Assembly (NCBI RefSeq): GCF_900100205.1
Contig: NZ_FNEQ01000002.1
Span: 496,001-560,000 of the forward strand
DNA: 64,000 nucleotides
Source of the DNA: Duganella sp. OV510
GTDB lineage: Bacteria; Pseudomonadota; Gammaproteobacteria; Burkholderiales; Burkholderiaceae_D
Reading direction: 5' to 3'
The notes below the pieces were generated by a model. The model saw nothing but the letters and a program-made list of their open reading frames with translations. It did no database searches and had not been told where the DNA came from. A program made the position numbers and the translations under genes. Positions 29,225-37,733 of the stretch are shown piece by piece. Within the stretch, counting starts at the first letter, position 1; the number at the start of each line of letters is the position of its first letter.

Positions 29225-31036
29225 TTACTCCTGATTCGAGGCTGCAGGGGCGGCGGGTGCGGCGGCGGGTGCGGCGGCGGGTGCAACTGGCGCCGTTGGC
29301 GCAGCGGCTTGCGCTTGCGCTTTGGCAGCCTGCTGTGCCTGGACCTGTTGCTGATTACGCTTCTGCAACTCCTGCAAGACTTGCGCGGTCGGGCCGAACA
29401 TTTCAACTGCGCCATCGCGCAGCAGCAACAGCTTGGTGGTGGCCGCCAGCGCGCTGGTGCGGTGGGTGATCAGCACAATGGTTTTGCCCCGTGCGCGCAG
29501 ATCGTTGATGGAAGCGACCAGCGCCGCCTCGCCCATATCGTCCAGGTTGGAATTCGGTTCATCCAGCACCAGCACGGACGGATCGCCGTACATCGCGCGG
29601 GCCAGGCCGAGGCGCTGTTTCTGACCGCCGGACAGACCTGCGCCGCCATCACCCAGCAGTGTGTCGTAGCCGTTCGGCAAGTGCAAAATCATGTCGTGCA
29701 CGCCGGCGCGCTTGGCCGCCAACACCACTTTGTCCGCATCCACTTCACCGAAGCGGGCAATGTTTTCGCTGACCGAGCCGCCAAACAACTCGATATCCTG
29801 TGGCAGATAACCCAGGTGCGGACCCAGTTCACCCTTGTTCCACTGGTAGATGTCGGCGCCATCCAGGCGCACCTTGCCCAGGCCAGCCGGCCACACGCCG
29901 ACCAGCAGGCGCGCCAGCGTCGACTTGCCGGAACCGCTAGGGCCAATCACGCCCAGCACATCGCCGGCCTGAATGCCGAAGCTCAGATTTTTCAGTAGCG
30001 TCACATTACCGCCAGGCGCTGCCGCGCTGACACCTTCAACCGTCAGCAGGCCGGTTGGCTTTGGCAGTTCCATGCCGACCGGACGCTGCGGATTTTTCTC
30101 CAGCAGCTCGCTCAGGCGATTGTAGGAACTACGCACGCCGGCGAAACCCTTCCACACGCCGATCACCTGCTGCACCGGTTGCAGCGCGCGGCCGACCAGC
30201 ACCGAGGCGGCAATCATCATACCCGGCGACATTTTGTTTTCCAGCACCAGCAGCGCACCGATGCCCAGCACCAGCGATTGCAGCGACACCTGCACGAACT
30301 TGGTGGTGGCAGTCACGATGCCGGCTTTCTCGCTGGCCTCGGCCTGCAAATGCAGGAATTTTCCGTGCAGCTTGAACCAGCGGCCCAGCAGATTAGGCAG
30401 CATGCCCATCGCTTCGATCACTTCCGCATTGCGCAGATTGTTGGTCGCCAGGCTGTTGCCGGCAATCGCCATCGTGTTCGCTTCCGCCAGCGGCTTTTTG
30501 GTCACGCGCTCGTTGACATAGGCCAGCACCATCAACACCACCGTGCCGCACAGCGCGAACACGCCGAGGCTAGGCTCAAACATGAAAATCACGGCCAGAT
30601 AAATCGGGAACCACGGCGCGTCGAAGAAGGCAAACAACGCGTTGCCGGTCAGGAACTGGCGCACATTGGTCAGGTCGCTCAGCGCCTGGCCGGCATTGCC
30701 GCCGGCTTTTTTCAGATTTTGTTCAAACGCGGCGGTGTAGACGCGCTTGTTCAGTTCCATGTCAAAGCGCGCGCCCACGCGCACCAGGATGAAGCTGCGT
30801 ATCAGCTCCAGGCCGCTGACCAGCAGGTAGACGCCCAGCATCATCAGCGTCAACATCCACAGCGTGGTTTCATTTCGGCTGGTCAGCACGCGGTCGTACA
30901 CCTGCAACATGTACAGCGACGGCGTCAGCATCAGCAGATTGGTGATCGCGCTGAAGACGCCGACTGTGACGAAGGTGCGCTTCAACGTCGACAAGACCTC
31001 AGCGATCTCGTTTTTAGGATTGAGGAATTTTTTCAT
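29225..31036 (-). CDS. type I secretion permease/ATPase (PrtD/RsaD type)
   Basis: 603 residues from ATG 31036. A start at 31135 is possible in frame but would lie upstream of the predicted transcript start near 31108. Six-helix exporter domain (about 15-300) with LMLTPSLYMLQVYDRVLTSRNETTLWMLT, characteristic of the PrtD group. The ATPase domain has Walker A GPSGSGKST, signature LSGGQKQR, Walker B VLVLDEPN and the H-loop in LITHRTSAL. The last 45 residues are a Gln/Ala/Pro tail with GCxGCx codon repeats (29235-29290). No N-terminal C39 peptidase domain is present, as expected for RTX/S-layer exporters. Confidence 0.94.
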   Translation of the reverse strand: MKKFLNPKNEIAEVLSTLKRTFVTVGVFSAITNLLMLTPSLYMLQVYDRVLTSRNETTLWMLTLMMLGVYLLVSGLELIRSFILVRVGARFDMELNKRVYTAAFEQNLKKAGGNAGQALSDLTNVRQFLTGNALFAFFDAPWFPIYLAVIFMFEPSLGVFALCGTVVLMVLAYVNERVTKKPLAEANTMAIAGNSLATNNLRNAEVIEAMGMLPNLLGRWFKLHGKFLHLQAEASEKAGIVTATTKFVQVSLQSLVLGIGALLVLENKMSPGMMIAASVLVGRALQPVQQVIGVWKGFAGVRSSYNRLSELLEKNPQRPVGMELPKPTGLLTVEGVSAAAPGGNVTLLKNLSFGIQAGDVLGVIGPSGSGKSTLARLLVGVWPAGLGKVRLDGADIYQWNKGELGPHLGYLPQDIELFGGSVSENIARFGEVDADKVVLAAKRAGVHDMILHLPNGYDTLLGDGGAGLSGGQKQRLGLARAMYGDPSVLVLDEPNSNLDDMGEAALVASINDLRARGKTIVLITHRTSALAATTKLLLLRDGAVEMFGPTAQVLQELQKRNQQQVQAQQAAKAQAQAAAPTAPVAPAAAPAAAPAAPAASNQE

Positions 31037-31114
31037 GGGGTGCTTACGCAAATATGGCCGCTTTGGCGGCAAATCGAACCATGGACGATGTTTCCCACCG
31101 TCCAGACTTCGCAC

Positions 31115-31161
31115 ATTATCGCTCAAAAAAGCCAAAATTTGTGATGCACATCACAAATTTT
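31115..31161 (-). promoter_or_regulatory. Crp-box promoter of the type I secretion operon
   Basis: A 28-base palindrome at 31134-31161 has perfect 13-base arms (AAAATTTGTGATG / CATCACAAATTTT) around CA. Its core TGTGATGCACATCACA (31140-31155) matches the Crp consensus TGTGA-N6-TCACA exactly. On the minus strand a -10-like GATAAT lies at 31120-31115, putting the transcript start near 31108 and the box centre near -40, the class II activator position. It drives the ABC-HlyD-TolC operon. Confidence 0.82.
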
Positions 31162-31221
31162 AACTTGAAAGCATATATTTGCCACATTGGCCAGCGAAAA
31201 TTTACGCAAGCCCCCATTTTT

Positions 31222-32760
31222 TTACACGATTTGCAAACCTTGCAAGATCGGCAGACCTTTTTCGACGAAGAAAGTCGCCTCGGATTGCAGCTCCGCCAGG
31301 TTCTCCTCCGGCGTGGTCAGCACCTTGTCCGCCTTGACCGCACGCTGCCCCTGCGAGCGCATCAGATCCCAGGCAAACTGCGCCCATTCATTGGGCGTTT
31401 GCAGTCCTTGCTGGCGCGCCAGGATAAACAGCTGCTGGAAACGCGATACGCGCACGCCGCCGCCAGTGACCGGGCTGGCCAGATAGCTCAGCTCCACCAT
31501 GCTGCGCGACTTGTTCAGCAACCAGGCGTTGACACGGTCGGTCTGCGGCTTGCTCCGCGTCACCGCCGCCTCGTCCTGCGCCACCTCGAGATGCAGGGCA
31601 CCGGACAGCACCACGACGGCCTGCAACACCACGGCAAACGTCACCTCATGGCGTGCCATCGCCTGCTCCAGGCTATGCAGCGTATGCGGCTGGTAGTCCG
31701 ACAACAGGTCGAGCAGCGGTCCGTAGATCTGCGGTGACATATTTCCTTCGCCCAACGCGCCCTTGACGGTCAGCGGAATCGATGGTCGGTGCGCCACCAG
31801 GATCACCCGCTGCAGGCGTATTGCCTCCAGCTGCTCCAGCGGCGTCAGCCGGCGCGCGCCCTTGACCCAGTAATCACGGCGGAACTGCATATTGACCATG
31901 AAGTCTCGGACCGTCTGCCGCAAGCCCGCATCCGGGATCTCGGCCATAAAGCTTTGCTGCTCGGGCGTCAGGTTCAGCGTTTCAACGTGGTCCAGCAAGT
32001 GCGCCGAGCAGGCAAAGGTCAGCTTGGCTGGCTCCAGCCATTTGGCCATGTTGGCGTAATACATCGGATGCCAGTCGCGGTTGAAGTATTCATGCGCCAG
32101 ATACGCGCGGTTCTGGTCCTTCAGTTTGGCGAAGCGATCGGCCACGTGCGGATTGGCACGCGCAAACAAGGGCTGCGTGGCCAGCAGTTTGTCGGTAAAC
32201 GCCAGCGCGCCCTCCACCCGGGCGACCGCACCCTGTCCCTCGGCGCCAAGGACGCCGGCATGTTCAGCCAACAAGTGGCGAACCGGCGCGAACTGGGCCC
32301 AGCCTGGCTGGGTGTTGTAGCTGATATATAGCACGCCGCCCACCTTGAGCTTGCGGCGGATGAAGTCCACCACGATCGCCCGGTTTTCGTCGGAAATCCA
32401 GGTCCAGATGCCGTGCAGGCCGATGTAGTCGAAGTCCGGCAGGTCGCCGCGCTGGGCGAATTCGGCAAAGGCCTCGTCGTACATTTTGGCCTGGGTGCCG
32501 GTGCTGTTCGCCAGGTCCTGGGCGAAGCCGGCCTGGGCGGGATTGAAATCGGTGCCGTACCAGCGGGTGACAGTGGCTGCGGCGTGCAGATTGGTACTCA
32601 TCCCCTGGCCGAAGCCCAGTTCGCAGGCGGTGCCCACTTGCGGCGCCACCAGGCCGGCACTCAGGAACGCCAACTGCATGCGCAAGGGATTCAGTTCATT
32701 GTAATAACCATAGGTGTAGCCGATGTCGGCCACATAACCACTACTCCAGTCATTGCTCAT
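31222..32760 (-). CDS. SAM methyltransferase with PKMT-type regulatory domain
   Basis: 512 residues from ATG 32760, where AAGGA lies at proper spacing; ATG 32766 overlaps that site. The N-terminal Rossmann methyltransferase (about 5-200) has the SAM loop TACELGFGQGMSTNL and IGLHGIWTWISDENR. The middle (about 215-300, AHEYFNRDWHPMYYANMAKWL) is the methyltransferase regulatory domain found in rickettsial protein-lysine methyltransferases. A winged-helix-like C-terminus follows. Those enzymes methylate surface autotransporters. This gene lies between the S-layer-like protein and its exporter, so I infer that it modifies that protein. The substrate is not shown by sequence. Confidence 0.85.
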   Translation of the reverse strand: MSNDWSSGYVADIGYTYGYYNELNPLRMQLAFLSAGLVAPQVGTACELGFGQGMSTNLHAAATVTRWYGTDFNPAQAGFAQDLANSTGTQAKMYDEAFAEFAQRGDLPDFDYIGLHGIWTWISDENRAIVVDFIRRKLKVGGVLYISYNTQPGWAQFAPVRHLLAEHAGVLGAEGQGAVARVEGALAFTDKLLATQPLFARANPHVADRFAKLKDQNRAYLAHEYFNRDWHPMYYANMAKWLEPAKLTFACSAHLLDHVETLNLTPEQQSFMAEIPDAGLRQTVRDFMVNMQFRRDYWVKGARRLTPLEQLEAIRLQRVILVAHRPSIPLTVKGALGEGNMSPQIYGPLLDLLSDYQPHTLHSLEQAMARHEVTFAVVLQAVVVLSGALHLEVAQDEAAVTRSKPQTDRVNAWLLNKSRSMVELSYLASPVTGGGVRVSRFQQLFILARQQGLQTPNEWAQFAWDLMRSQGQRAVKADKVLTTPEENLAELQSEATFFVEKGLPILQGLQIV

Positions 32761-32785
32761 ACTCATCCTTAAAGGCAGGCGCAAA

Positions 32786-32823
32786 TAAAAAAACGGCCCC
32801 GCTTTCCGAAGAAAGCGGGGCCG
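32786..32823 (-). terminator. strong terminator after the S-layer-like gene
   Basis: Perfect 13-base stem CGGCCCCGCTTTC / GAAAGCGGGGCCG with a four-base loop, followed on the minus strand by a run of seven T. It separates the very highly expressed-looking surface-protein gene from the methyltransferase gene. Confidence 0.93.
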
Positions 32824-32881
32824 CCTGACTTTACTACGTCAGGACCGGAATATGTTGCCACATCCCGGCTCCGAAGCAATA

Positions 32882-35785
32882 TTAGCCGATCAGGTAGATG
32901 TGGCCTGCGCCGTCGTCGTCCAGGCCGGTGATGCCGGTGGTGCCGGTCACTTTAACCAGAACGTCGTCGGTACCAACTGCAGCATCAGCACCTTGGCTGT
33001 AGACGTAGGTGGTGCCGGTGTAGTTGAACACCACGGTCGAACCGTTGACGGTCAGGTTTGCAGCGATCTGAGCAACTGCGCCAGCCAGGGTGGTCACGCC
33101 GCTGCCCAGGGTGTACACGCCATCCTTGATGGAGTATGCACCAGCCGAAGCTGCATCGTGATCAGCGGCTTGAGCAGCGCCGGTGATCGACAGAACGTCG
33201 AAGCCGCTCACGGTGGTCTGATCTTCAGCAGCAGCTTTTTCCAGGCCGTTGATGGTCTGCACGGTCAGCGCGGTTGCAGCGGTGATGCCGGTGGTGTTCA
33301 CCACGGTGGTGGCCAGCACGTCGTCGCCTGCGCCCAGCTTGATGGTGCCGCCAGCGGTCAGGTCAGCCAGGTTGAAGCTCAGGCCGCCATCGGTTTGACC
33401 CGAAGCGTCCACGGTTGCCAGTTTCAGCGTGCCTTCTTTGGTGTAATCCAGGGTCAGGTGCTGGTCGCCGGTAACGGTGATGCTGGTCAGCGCGTCATTG
33501 CCGCTCGAGATGATTTTGCCGGTGATGTTGGCGATGTTGTTGACTTCATCACCACCCGAAACGATCGACACCGAGGTTGCGGTGTTGGCGGTCACAGCGA
33601 TGGTCGCGGTGTTAGCGTAGTCAGCCAGCTTGTCGATGTTGTTGTTGTCGAAGACCAGTTTCAGCGAGGTAGCGTTGGTAGCGATGATGGCAGCTTCCGA
33701 AACTTGTGCCGCTTCAACAGCTTTAGCTTGGTCAACGTTCGAGGTGATGGTCAGCGCGCCAGCGGTAGCTTGGGTCAGGGTCAGTGCGGCAGCATTGCCC
33801 ATGTCGCCCAGAATGGTGAAGCCAACGCCCGCACCCAGGTTTTGCACGGTCAGTGCGCCAGCCAGAGCGCCGGTGCCGACGAAGCCGGTAACGTCGTTTT
33901 TGGTGTCCAGAATTGCTTGGTCGAACACGCCGGTGGCGTTAGCAACGTCGAACAGTTCGAAGTTTTTGAACGCGCCCACGTTGGTTGCGTCAACAACCGA
34001 CAGGCTCAGGGTGTCGATGCCAGCGCCAGCGTCCACAACCGCATCGCCCAGGATCACGCCGCCGTCAACAGCAACGGTGTCCGAACCAGCGCCCAGGTTC
34101 AGGACCGAACCTTTGCCCAGGGTGCCGGTGATGGTGACTTTGTCGTCGCCTGCACCGCCGGTCACGCTTTGTGCGGCTGGGGTAGCAGCAGCGTTGGTGC
34201 CCTTGATGGTGATGTCCAGAGCGCCGGTAGCGGTCGACGAATCGATCGATACCAGTTCAGCGGCGCCAGCCAGGTTGGCGGTCAGGCTGCCCGAACCGGT
34301 GTACGAAACCGAGGTCAGCTTGGTGTAGTCAGCCTTGGTGGCTTCCAGGGTCACGCCAGCGTCGCCGCCAACGGTGATCTTGGTGGCTTTAGCAACAACC
34401 AGAGCGATAGCGGAGTCGTCGCCGGTGGCGTTCACAACAGCCGAGGTGGCGGTGGTGTCGGTCACAACGGTTACGTCGGTTGCAGTGGTGCCCACTTCAA
34501 CGGTGTCCAGGTTCACGGTCAGTGCGTGTGCTTTGGTGTTGACTACGCCAACAGCCACACCATCATCGCCGGCCAGGTTAGCCAGGCTCACGGTGGCCAG
34601 TGCGTCGCCGGTCAGGGTAACTGCGCCGGTTGCGCCGTCAACGGTAACAGCGGTCAGCTTGGTGCCGATGGCGCCCGATTTGCCCGACTGGTCGGTGATG
34701 TCAACGGTGGTGCCGCCCGTTACCGATACTTCGGTGATGGCGTTAGCGTTGGCTGCGATCAGGGAGGCAGCGTCGCCGACTTTAACAGCGGCAGCGCCGG
34801 TTTCGATAGCAACTTTACCGCCGAAGCCAACTACGGTCACGCCGAAGGCGCTGTCGTTGGTCACGCTCAGGCCGGTGGTGGTCGCGCCGGTGAAGGTTTG
34901 AGCAGCGGTCGAAGCAGTGGTGAAGTTAGCTTGGGTCAGGCCGGTGAAGCCTTTCACGCTGACTGCAGCGGCAGCCAGGTCGTCAACGGTGACAACGTTC
35001 AGGGTTTCAACGTTTTTGACCGAAGCTTTGCTCAGGTCGATCAGGGCGCCAACAGCGTCGGTCACGGTCAGGGTGTCGTTACCCAGGCCGCCGTCGATCG
35101 AGTCCAGTGCGCCCAGGGTGTGCTTGCCGGTGGCTGCATCGGCCGAAGCGATGAACAGGTCGTTCGACGAGGTGCCGGTCAGGGTGTCGACGTTCAGGGT
35201 CAGGTTGTAGGTGGTGCCTACGGCCTGGTTGCCGGTTTCCAGTGCGGTCTGGATCGAAGTTGGCAGCGACGATTGGGCAGCAGCCAGGGTTGCTGCGTCG
35301 GTTACGCCGTGGATGTAGTTCACGCCGACCGAGTTCACGGTGCCGCTCGAGTAAGCGATACGCGATTCAACGTCGGTGTTCAGGAAGTCGGTGAAGGCGA
35401 CAGCAGCAGCAACTTTGCTCTGGATAGCGACGGTGTCTGGACCCTTGGCTGGGTCTTGTTGTGCCGAAGCAGCAACAGCTTCTACCACGTTGTCAATGGT
35501 CAGGTCTTTGTTGGTCAGCTTGTCGGACCAGAATTTCAGGCCGGAAGCATCTGGAGCACGGTTGAACAGGTTCTGGTAGATGGTAGCGACGATCTGGTCG
35601 TTGCTTTGACCAGCGAACAGGGCTTTGTATTCTGGGGTAGCAGCGAAGGTGGCGCTGATGGCAGCCAGCGAAGCACCGTTGGTGACTTGCTTAGCCCAGA
35701 AATCCAGGCCAGCTGCGTCAGCAGGACGGTTGAAGTATGCGACGTACAGTTGTTGAATCGCCGAGATCTGTGCGGTTGTAGCCAT
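32882..35785 (-). CDS. DUF4214 / RTX-type S-layer-like surface protein
   Basis: 967 residues, no signal peptide, no cysteine, strongly acidic and rich in Thr/Ala/Val/Gly. Residues 10-110 hold two DUF4214-like units (YVAYFNRPADAAGLDFWAKQVTNG and IYQNLFNRAPDASGLKFWSDKL shortened here). The body is beta-rich with scattered RTX-like calcium motifs: GGLGNDTL near 230, GGAGDDK near 542, GAGSDTV, GAGIDTL, GAGDDVL near 817. The C-terminus has TYVYSQGADAAVGTDDVLVK and ends IYLIG, which resembles the RsaA export end. TAGGAGC gives a strong ribosome site, and codon choice is narrow, as in very abundant proteins. Most likely an S-layer or matrix protein exported by the adjacent type I system. Confidence 0.87.
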   Translation of the reverse strand: MATTAQISAIQQLYVAYFNRPADAAGLDFWAKQVTNGASLAAISATFAATPEYKALFAGQSNDQIVATIYQNLFNRAPDASGLKFWSDKLTNKDLTIDNVVEAVAASAQQDPAKGPDTVAIQSKVAAAVAFTDFLNTDVESRIAYSSGTVNSVGVNYIHGVTDAATLAAAQSSLPTSIQTALETGNQAVGTTYNLTLNVDTLTGTSSNDLFIASADAATGKHTLGALDSIDGGLGNDTLTVTDAVGALIDLSKASVKNVETLNVVTVDDLAAAAVSVKGFTGLTQANFTTASTAAQTFTGATTTGLSVTNDSAFGVTVVGFGGKVAIETGAAAVKVGDAASLIAANANAITEVSVTGGTTVDITDQSGKSGAIGTKLTAVTVDGATGAVTLTGDALATVSLANLAGDDGVAVGVVNTKAHALTVNLDTVEVGTTATDVTVVTDTTATSAVVNATGDDSAIALVVAKATKITVGGDAGVTLEATKADYTKLTSVSYTGSGSLTANLAGAAELVSIDSSTATGALDITIKGTNAAATPAAQSVTGGAGDDKVTITGTLGKGSVLNLGAGSDTVAVDGGVILGDAVVDAGAGIDTLSLSVVDATNVGAFKNFELFDVANATGVFDQAILDTKNDVTGFVGTGALAGALTVQNLGAGVGFTILGDMGNAAALTLTQATAGALTITSNVDQAKAVEAAQVSEAAIIATNATSLKLVFDNNNIDKLADYANTATIAVTANTATSVSIVSGGDEVNNIANITGKIISSGNDALTSITVTGDQHLTLDYTKEGTLKLATVDASGQTDGGLSFNLADLTAGGTIKLGAGDDVLATTVVNTTGITAATALTVQTINGLEKAAAEDQTTVSGFDVLSITGAAQAADHDAASAGAYSIKDGVYTLGSGVTTLAGAVAQIAANLTVNGSTVVFNYTGTTYVYSQGADAAVGTDDVLVKVTGTTGITGLDDDGAGHIYLIG

Positions 35786-35859
35786 GTTGTAAAGCTCCTA
35801 GATGTTTTCGAAAGTTGACTATCGGCAACGATTTGCCTGTTGCGGCTAGTGTGTACCGA

Positions 35860-35902
35860 ATAATGGCAGATGACTTGGGGGAGCAATGTGACGGGCGTCA
35901 CA
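35860..35902 (-). promoter_or_regulatory. Crp-box promoter of the S-layer-like gene
   Basis: TGTGACGGGCGTCACA at 35887-35902 matches TGTGA-N6-TCACA exactly, with seven-base symmetric arms. A -10-like CATTAT on the minus strand (35865-35860) would place the start near 35853 and the box centre at about -41.5. The 5' leader would be about 68 bases. This is a class II Crp promoter layout. Confidence 0.78.
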
Positions 35903-36119
35903 AAAATCCCTGAATATCCTCTTATTTTTGACGTTTTAACGACATAAATTACCACGCGGGCCATTATCAGAGATGGTGAGCTGGAAATCAATAAGTTTAC
36001 TGATTCAAGCAATATTGCCCGCGACATTAGAGACTGTGAGAATGTGTGTATATTCGCTGCGAATATAAACAAATTATCTTTTCCAGCCTATTTAATCAGC
36101 ATAAAACTTCTGAATACGC
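35903..36119. other. AT-rich intergenic stretch with a 19-base palindrome
   Basis: Between the Crp box of the S-layer-like gene and the fecR terminator there is no convincing gene on either strand. It is clearly more AT-rich than its surroundings. It contains TATATTCGC-T-GCGAATATA (36049-36067), a perfect inverted repeat with a one-base centre, about 200 bases upstream of the predicted S-layer transcript start. It could be an operator for a second regulator. Confidence 0.6.
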
Positions 36120-36174
36120 ATAAAACAAGGGCCGGCAATCTGTGCATTTTAAAATATACACAAATCGCCGGCCC
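36120..36174 (-). terminator. terminator after fecR-like gene
   Basis: GGGCCGGC (36129-36136) pairs with GCCGGCCC (36167-36174); the inner part pairs imperfectly. On the minus strand it is followed by TTGTTTTAT, so it fits the end of the fecR-like transcript. Confidence 0.72.
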
Positions 36175-36202
36175 GCTGGCGCCTGCCTGAGTTGCTTGGG
36201 TG

Positions 36203-37528
36203 CTATCTGGCGACGGTCGGCGCCCACACCGTGACGCCGGAAATGACCCGGCGTGAGGTTAACAGTCCCTGGAACAGATAGCTGGCAGTGCCGTCGCCAC
36301 TCAGCGCGCCATTAATCTGCATATTACTGGGCAGCGCAAACTGATTGCTGGAGTTGAACGTGCCGTCCTTGGCGACATTCCCGAAGGTGGCCATTTTATA
36401 ACTGCTACCCTGGTCCAGCACATCGAAACTGGTGGTATAACTGGCTCTGCCGAAATCCACATTCAGCTGACCATTGCTGAGTGAGGCTGCGGTGCGCGCC
36501 AGTGTCACGGTATCGCGCACATAAGCCTCGCTGCTGCTCAATGCAAAGCCGGCGTTGCCGCGTTCCGGCAACACATACGGGGCGCCGGCGTCGCTACGGA
36601 ACAGCACATACACCTCGTTGGACGCTACCCGGGTGGCCCCGGCCTTGTCCAATGTGCTGTTCGGTGCTTTATCGATGACCTTTTCCCAGCGTCCCCAACT
36701 CACCACCTGCGGCGCCTGCACTTCCACCACTGGCGGCGGCGTGACCGGCAATACCGGCGTCACTGGCGGTTGCGGGACCGAAGAATTAATCAGCGGAAGT
36801 TGCGCTTGCAGGGTCAGGTTCTTTTTAGCGTCCAGGCTGGGCTCGGTGGCGCCCACGGTACTACTGCCCTTGCCAGACGGCTCGTCCACATGTGGCGGCG
36901 CTACCACATCCGGCAGCAGCGACGGGCTGTTCAACAACTGCGCAGCCCCCTGGCCGCGCTGGATCTGCAGTAGCTGCCCCTTCTGGGCGGCAGATAGCTC
37001 ACGCGCGGCTGCCCCTTCGCAGGGACCACTGCCTTCAGCACGGCAGCCGCCGACAAAGCCACTGATGGTAATCGCCCCTGCGACCACCGCTACCCGCGAG
37101 GTATCCTTGTCGGTGAACACGGTAAAATCGGTGCCGCGCACGCCGATCGCGGCGACCGGCGTATTAAAACGGAAATTCTGGCGCGCCAGCTTGACTGCAT
37201 CGCCCGACTGGCTGCGCGCCACGCCGTTCAGCAATTCCAGCTTGATGCGAGTATTGCTCGGGTTGGCAGCGTCAATGTGGTAACTAACAATGCGCGCCTC
37301 GGTATTGGGGCGCAGGATGAACAGGCCGTTATCGAGCGTCTTGACATAGACATAGCCGTCGGCACCCGTGTGCAGCAGGTCGCCCTCCTGCACCGTGCCG
37401 TTCAGTTGCGCCGCCTTCCCGCCCACCTGCGCAGCACCGGCAACAAAAATGACCTTGCCAGCCTCGGCGGCAAGAGCCTGGCCGGCCATCAGGGCGGCAG
37501 CAGCGGTGAAGACAAAATGACGCAACAT
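36203..37528 (-). CDS. FecR-domain periplasmic protein
   Basis: 441 residues from ATG 37528, with AAGGAG eight bases upstream. Signal peptide MLRHFVFTAAAALMAGQALA. The FecR domain (about 45-165) shows EGDLLHTGADGYVYVKTLDNG, RPNTEARIV and FRFNTPVAAIGVRGTDFTVF. A Pro/Val-rich linker (about 255-285) leads to a C-terminal domain of unknown type (about 290-440). This is not the short FecI-anti-sigma form: there is no N-terminal cytoplasmic tail and no sigma gene nearby. It belongs to the FecR proteins found beside CHASE2 cyclases and may sense or bind envelope material. It is divergent from the cyclase operon. Confidence 0.85.
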   Translation of the reverse strand: MLRHFVFTAAAALMAGQALAAEAGKVIFVAGAAQVGGKAAQLNGTVQEGDLLHTGADGYVYVKTLDNGLFILRPNTEARIVSYHIDAANPSNTRIKLELLNGVARSQSGDAVKLARQNFRFNTPVAAIGVRGTDFTVFTDKDTSRVAVVAGAITISGFVGGCRAEGSGPCEGAAARELSAAQKGQLLQIQRGQGAAQLLNSPSLLPDVVAPPHVDEPSGKGSSTVGATEPSLDAKKNLTLQAQLPLINSSVPQPPVTPVLPVTPPPVVEVQAPQVVSWGRWEKVIDKAPNSTLDKAGATRVASNEVYVLFRSDAGAPYVLPERGNAGFALSSSEAYVRDTVTLARTAASLSNGQLNVDFGRASYTTSFDVLDQGSSYKMATFGNVAKDGTFNSSNQFALPSNMQINGALSGDGTASYLFQGLLTSRRVISGVTVWAPTVAR

Positions 37529-37552
37529 ATGAAACTCCTTTTTCCAGATGTC

Positions 37553-37594
37553 ATTATCCGGCGCAAGGCGCACGCTGCCGTGATGACGGTCACA
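37553..37594 (-). promoter_or_regulatory. Crp-box promoter of the fecR-like gene
   Basis: CGTGATGACGGTCACA at 37579-37594 fits TGTGA-N6-TCACA at nine of ten positions. GATAAT on the minus strand (37558-37553), the same hexamer as in the type I secretion promoter, sets the start near 37546 and the box centre near -40.5. The leader would be only about 18 bases, just enough for the AAGGAG site. It lies in the divergent gap shared with the cyclase gene (37734) and could also affect that. Confidence 0.72.
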
Positions 37595-37733
37595 ATTCTA
37601 ACCAAATACCCAACCCGGGCTTGCCGGCGTTACACTTTGTAGCAAAGCACGGGCGTTTCGCCCCCGCTGCCCTACGTAATTCGTTGCAATCAAGCTATAC
37701 TTCATGATTCCTGGCGGCGCCATAATTGCATAA

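Noticed and set aside
32852..35818. A 988-codon open frame antisense to the S-layer-like gene
   Set aside because: It mirrors the narrow codon choice of the real gene, which removes stops from the opposite strand. Its product is low-complexity Gly/Val/Ser/Gln with no domain, and it has no ribosome site; the sense frame has domains, SD, promoter and terminator.
35536..36072. A 178-codon minus-strand frame overlapping the S-layer gene start
   Set aside because: It lies in a different frame across the promoter and the first codons of a strongly supported gene; composition is not coding-like.
37651..37663. GGGCG-TTT-CGCCC hairpin before the cyclase gene as a terminator
   Set aside because: Stem of only five pairs and no T-run on either strand; no gene ends there.
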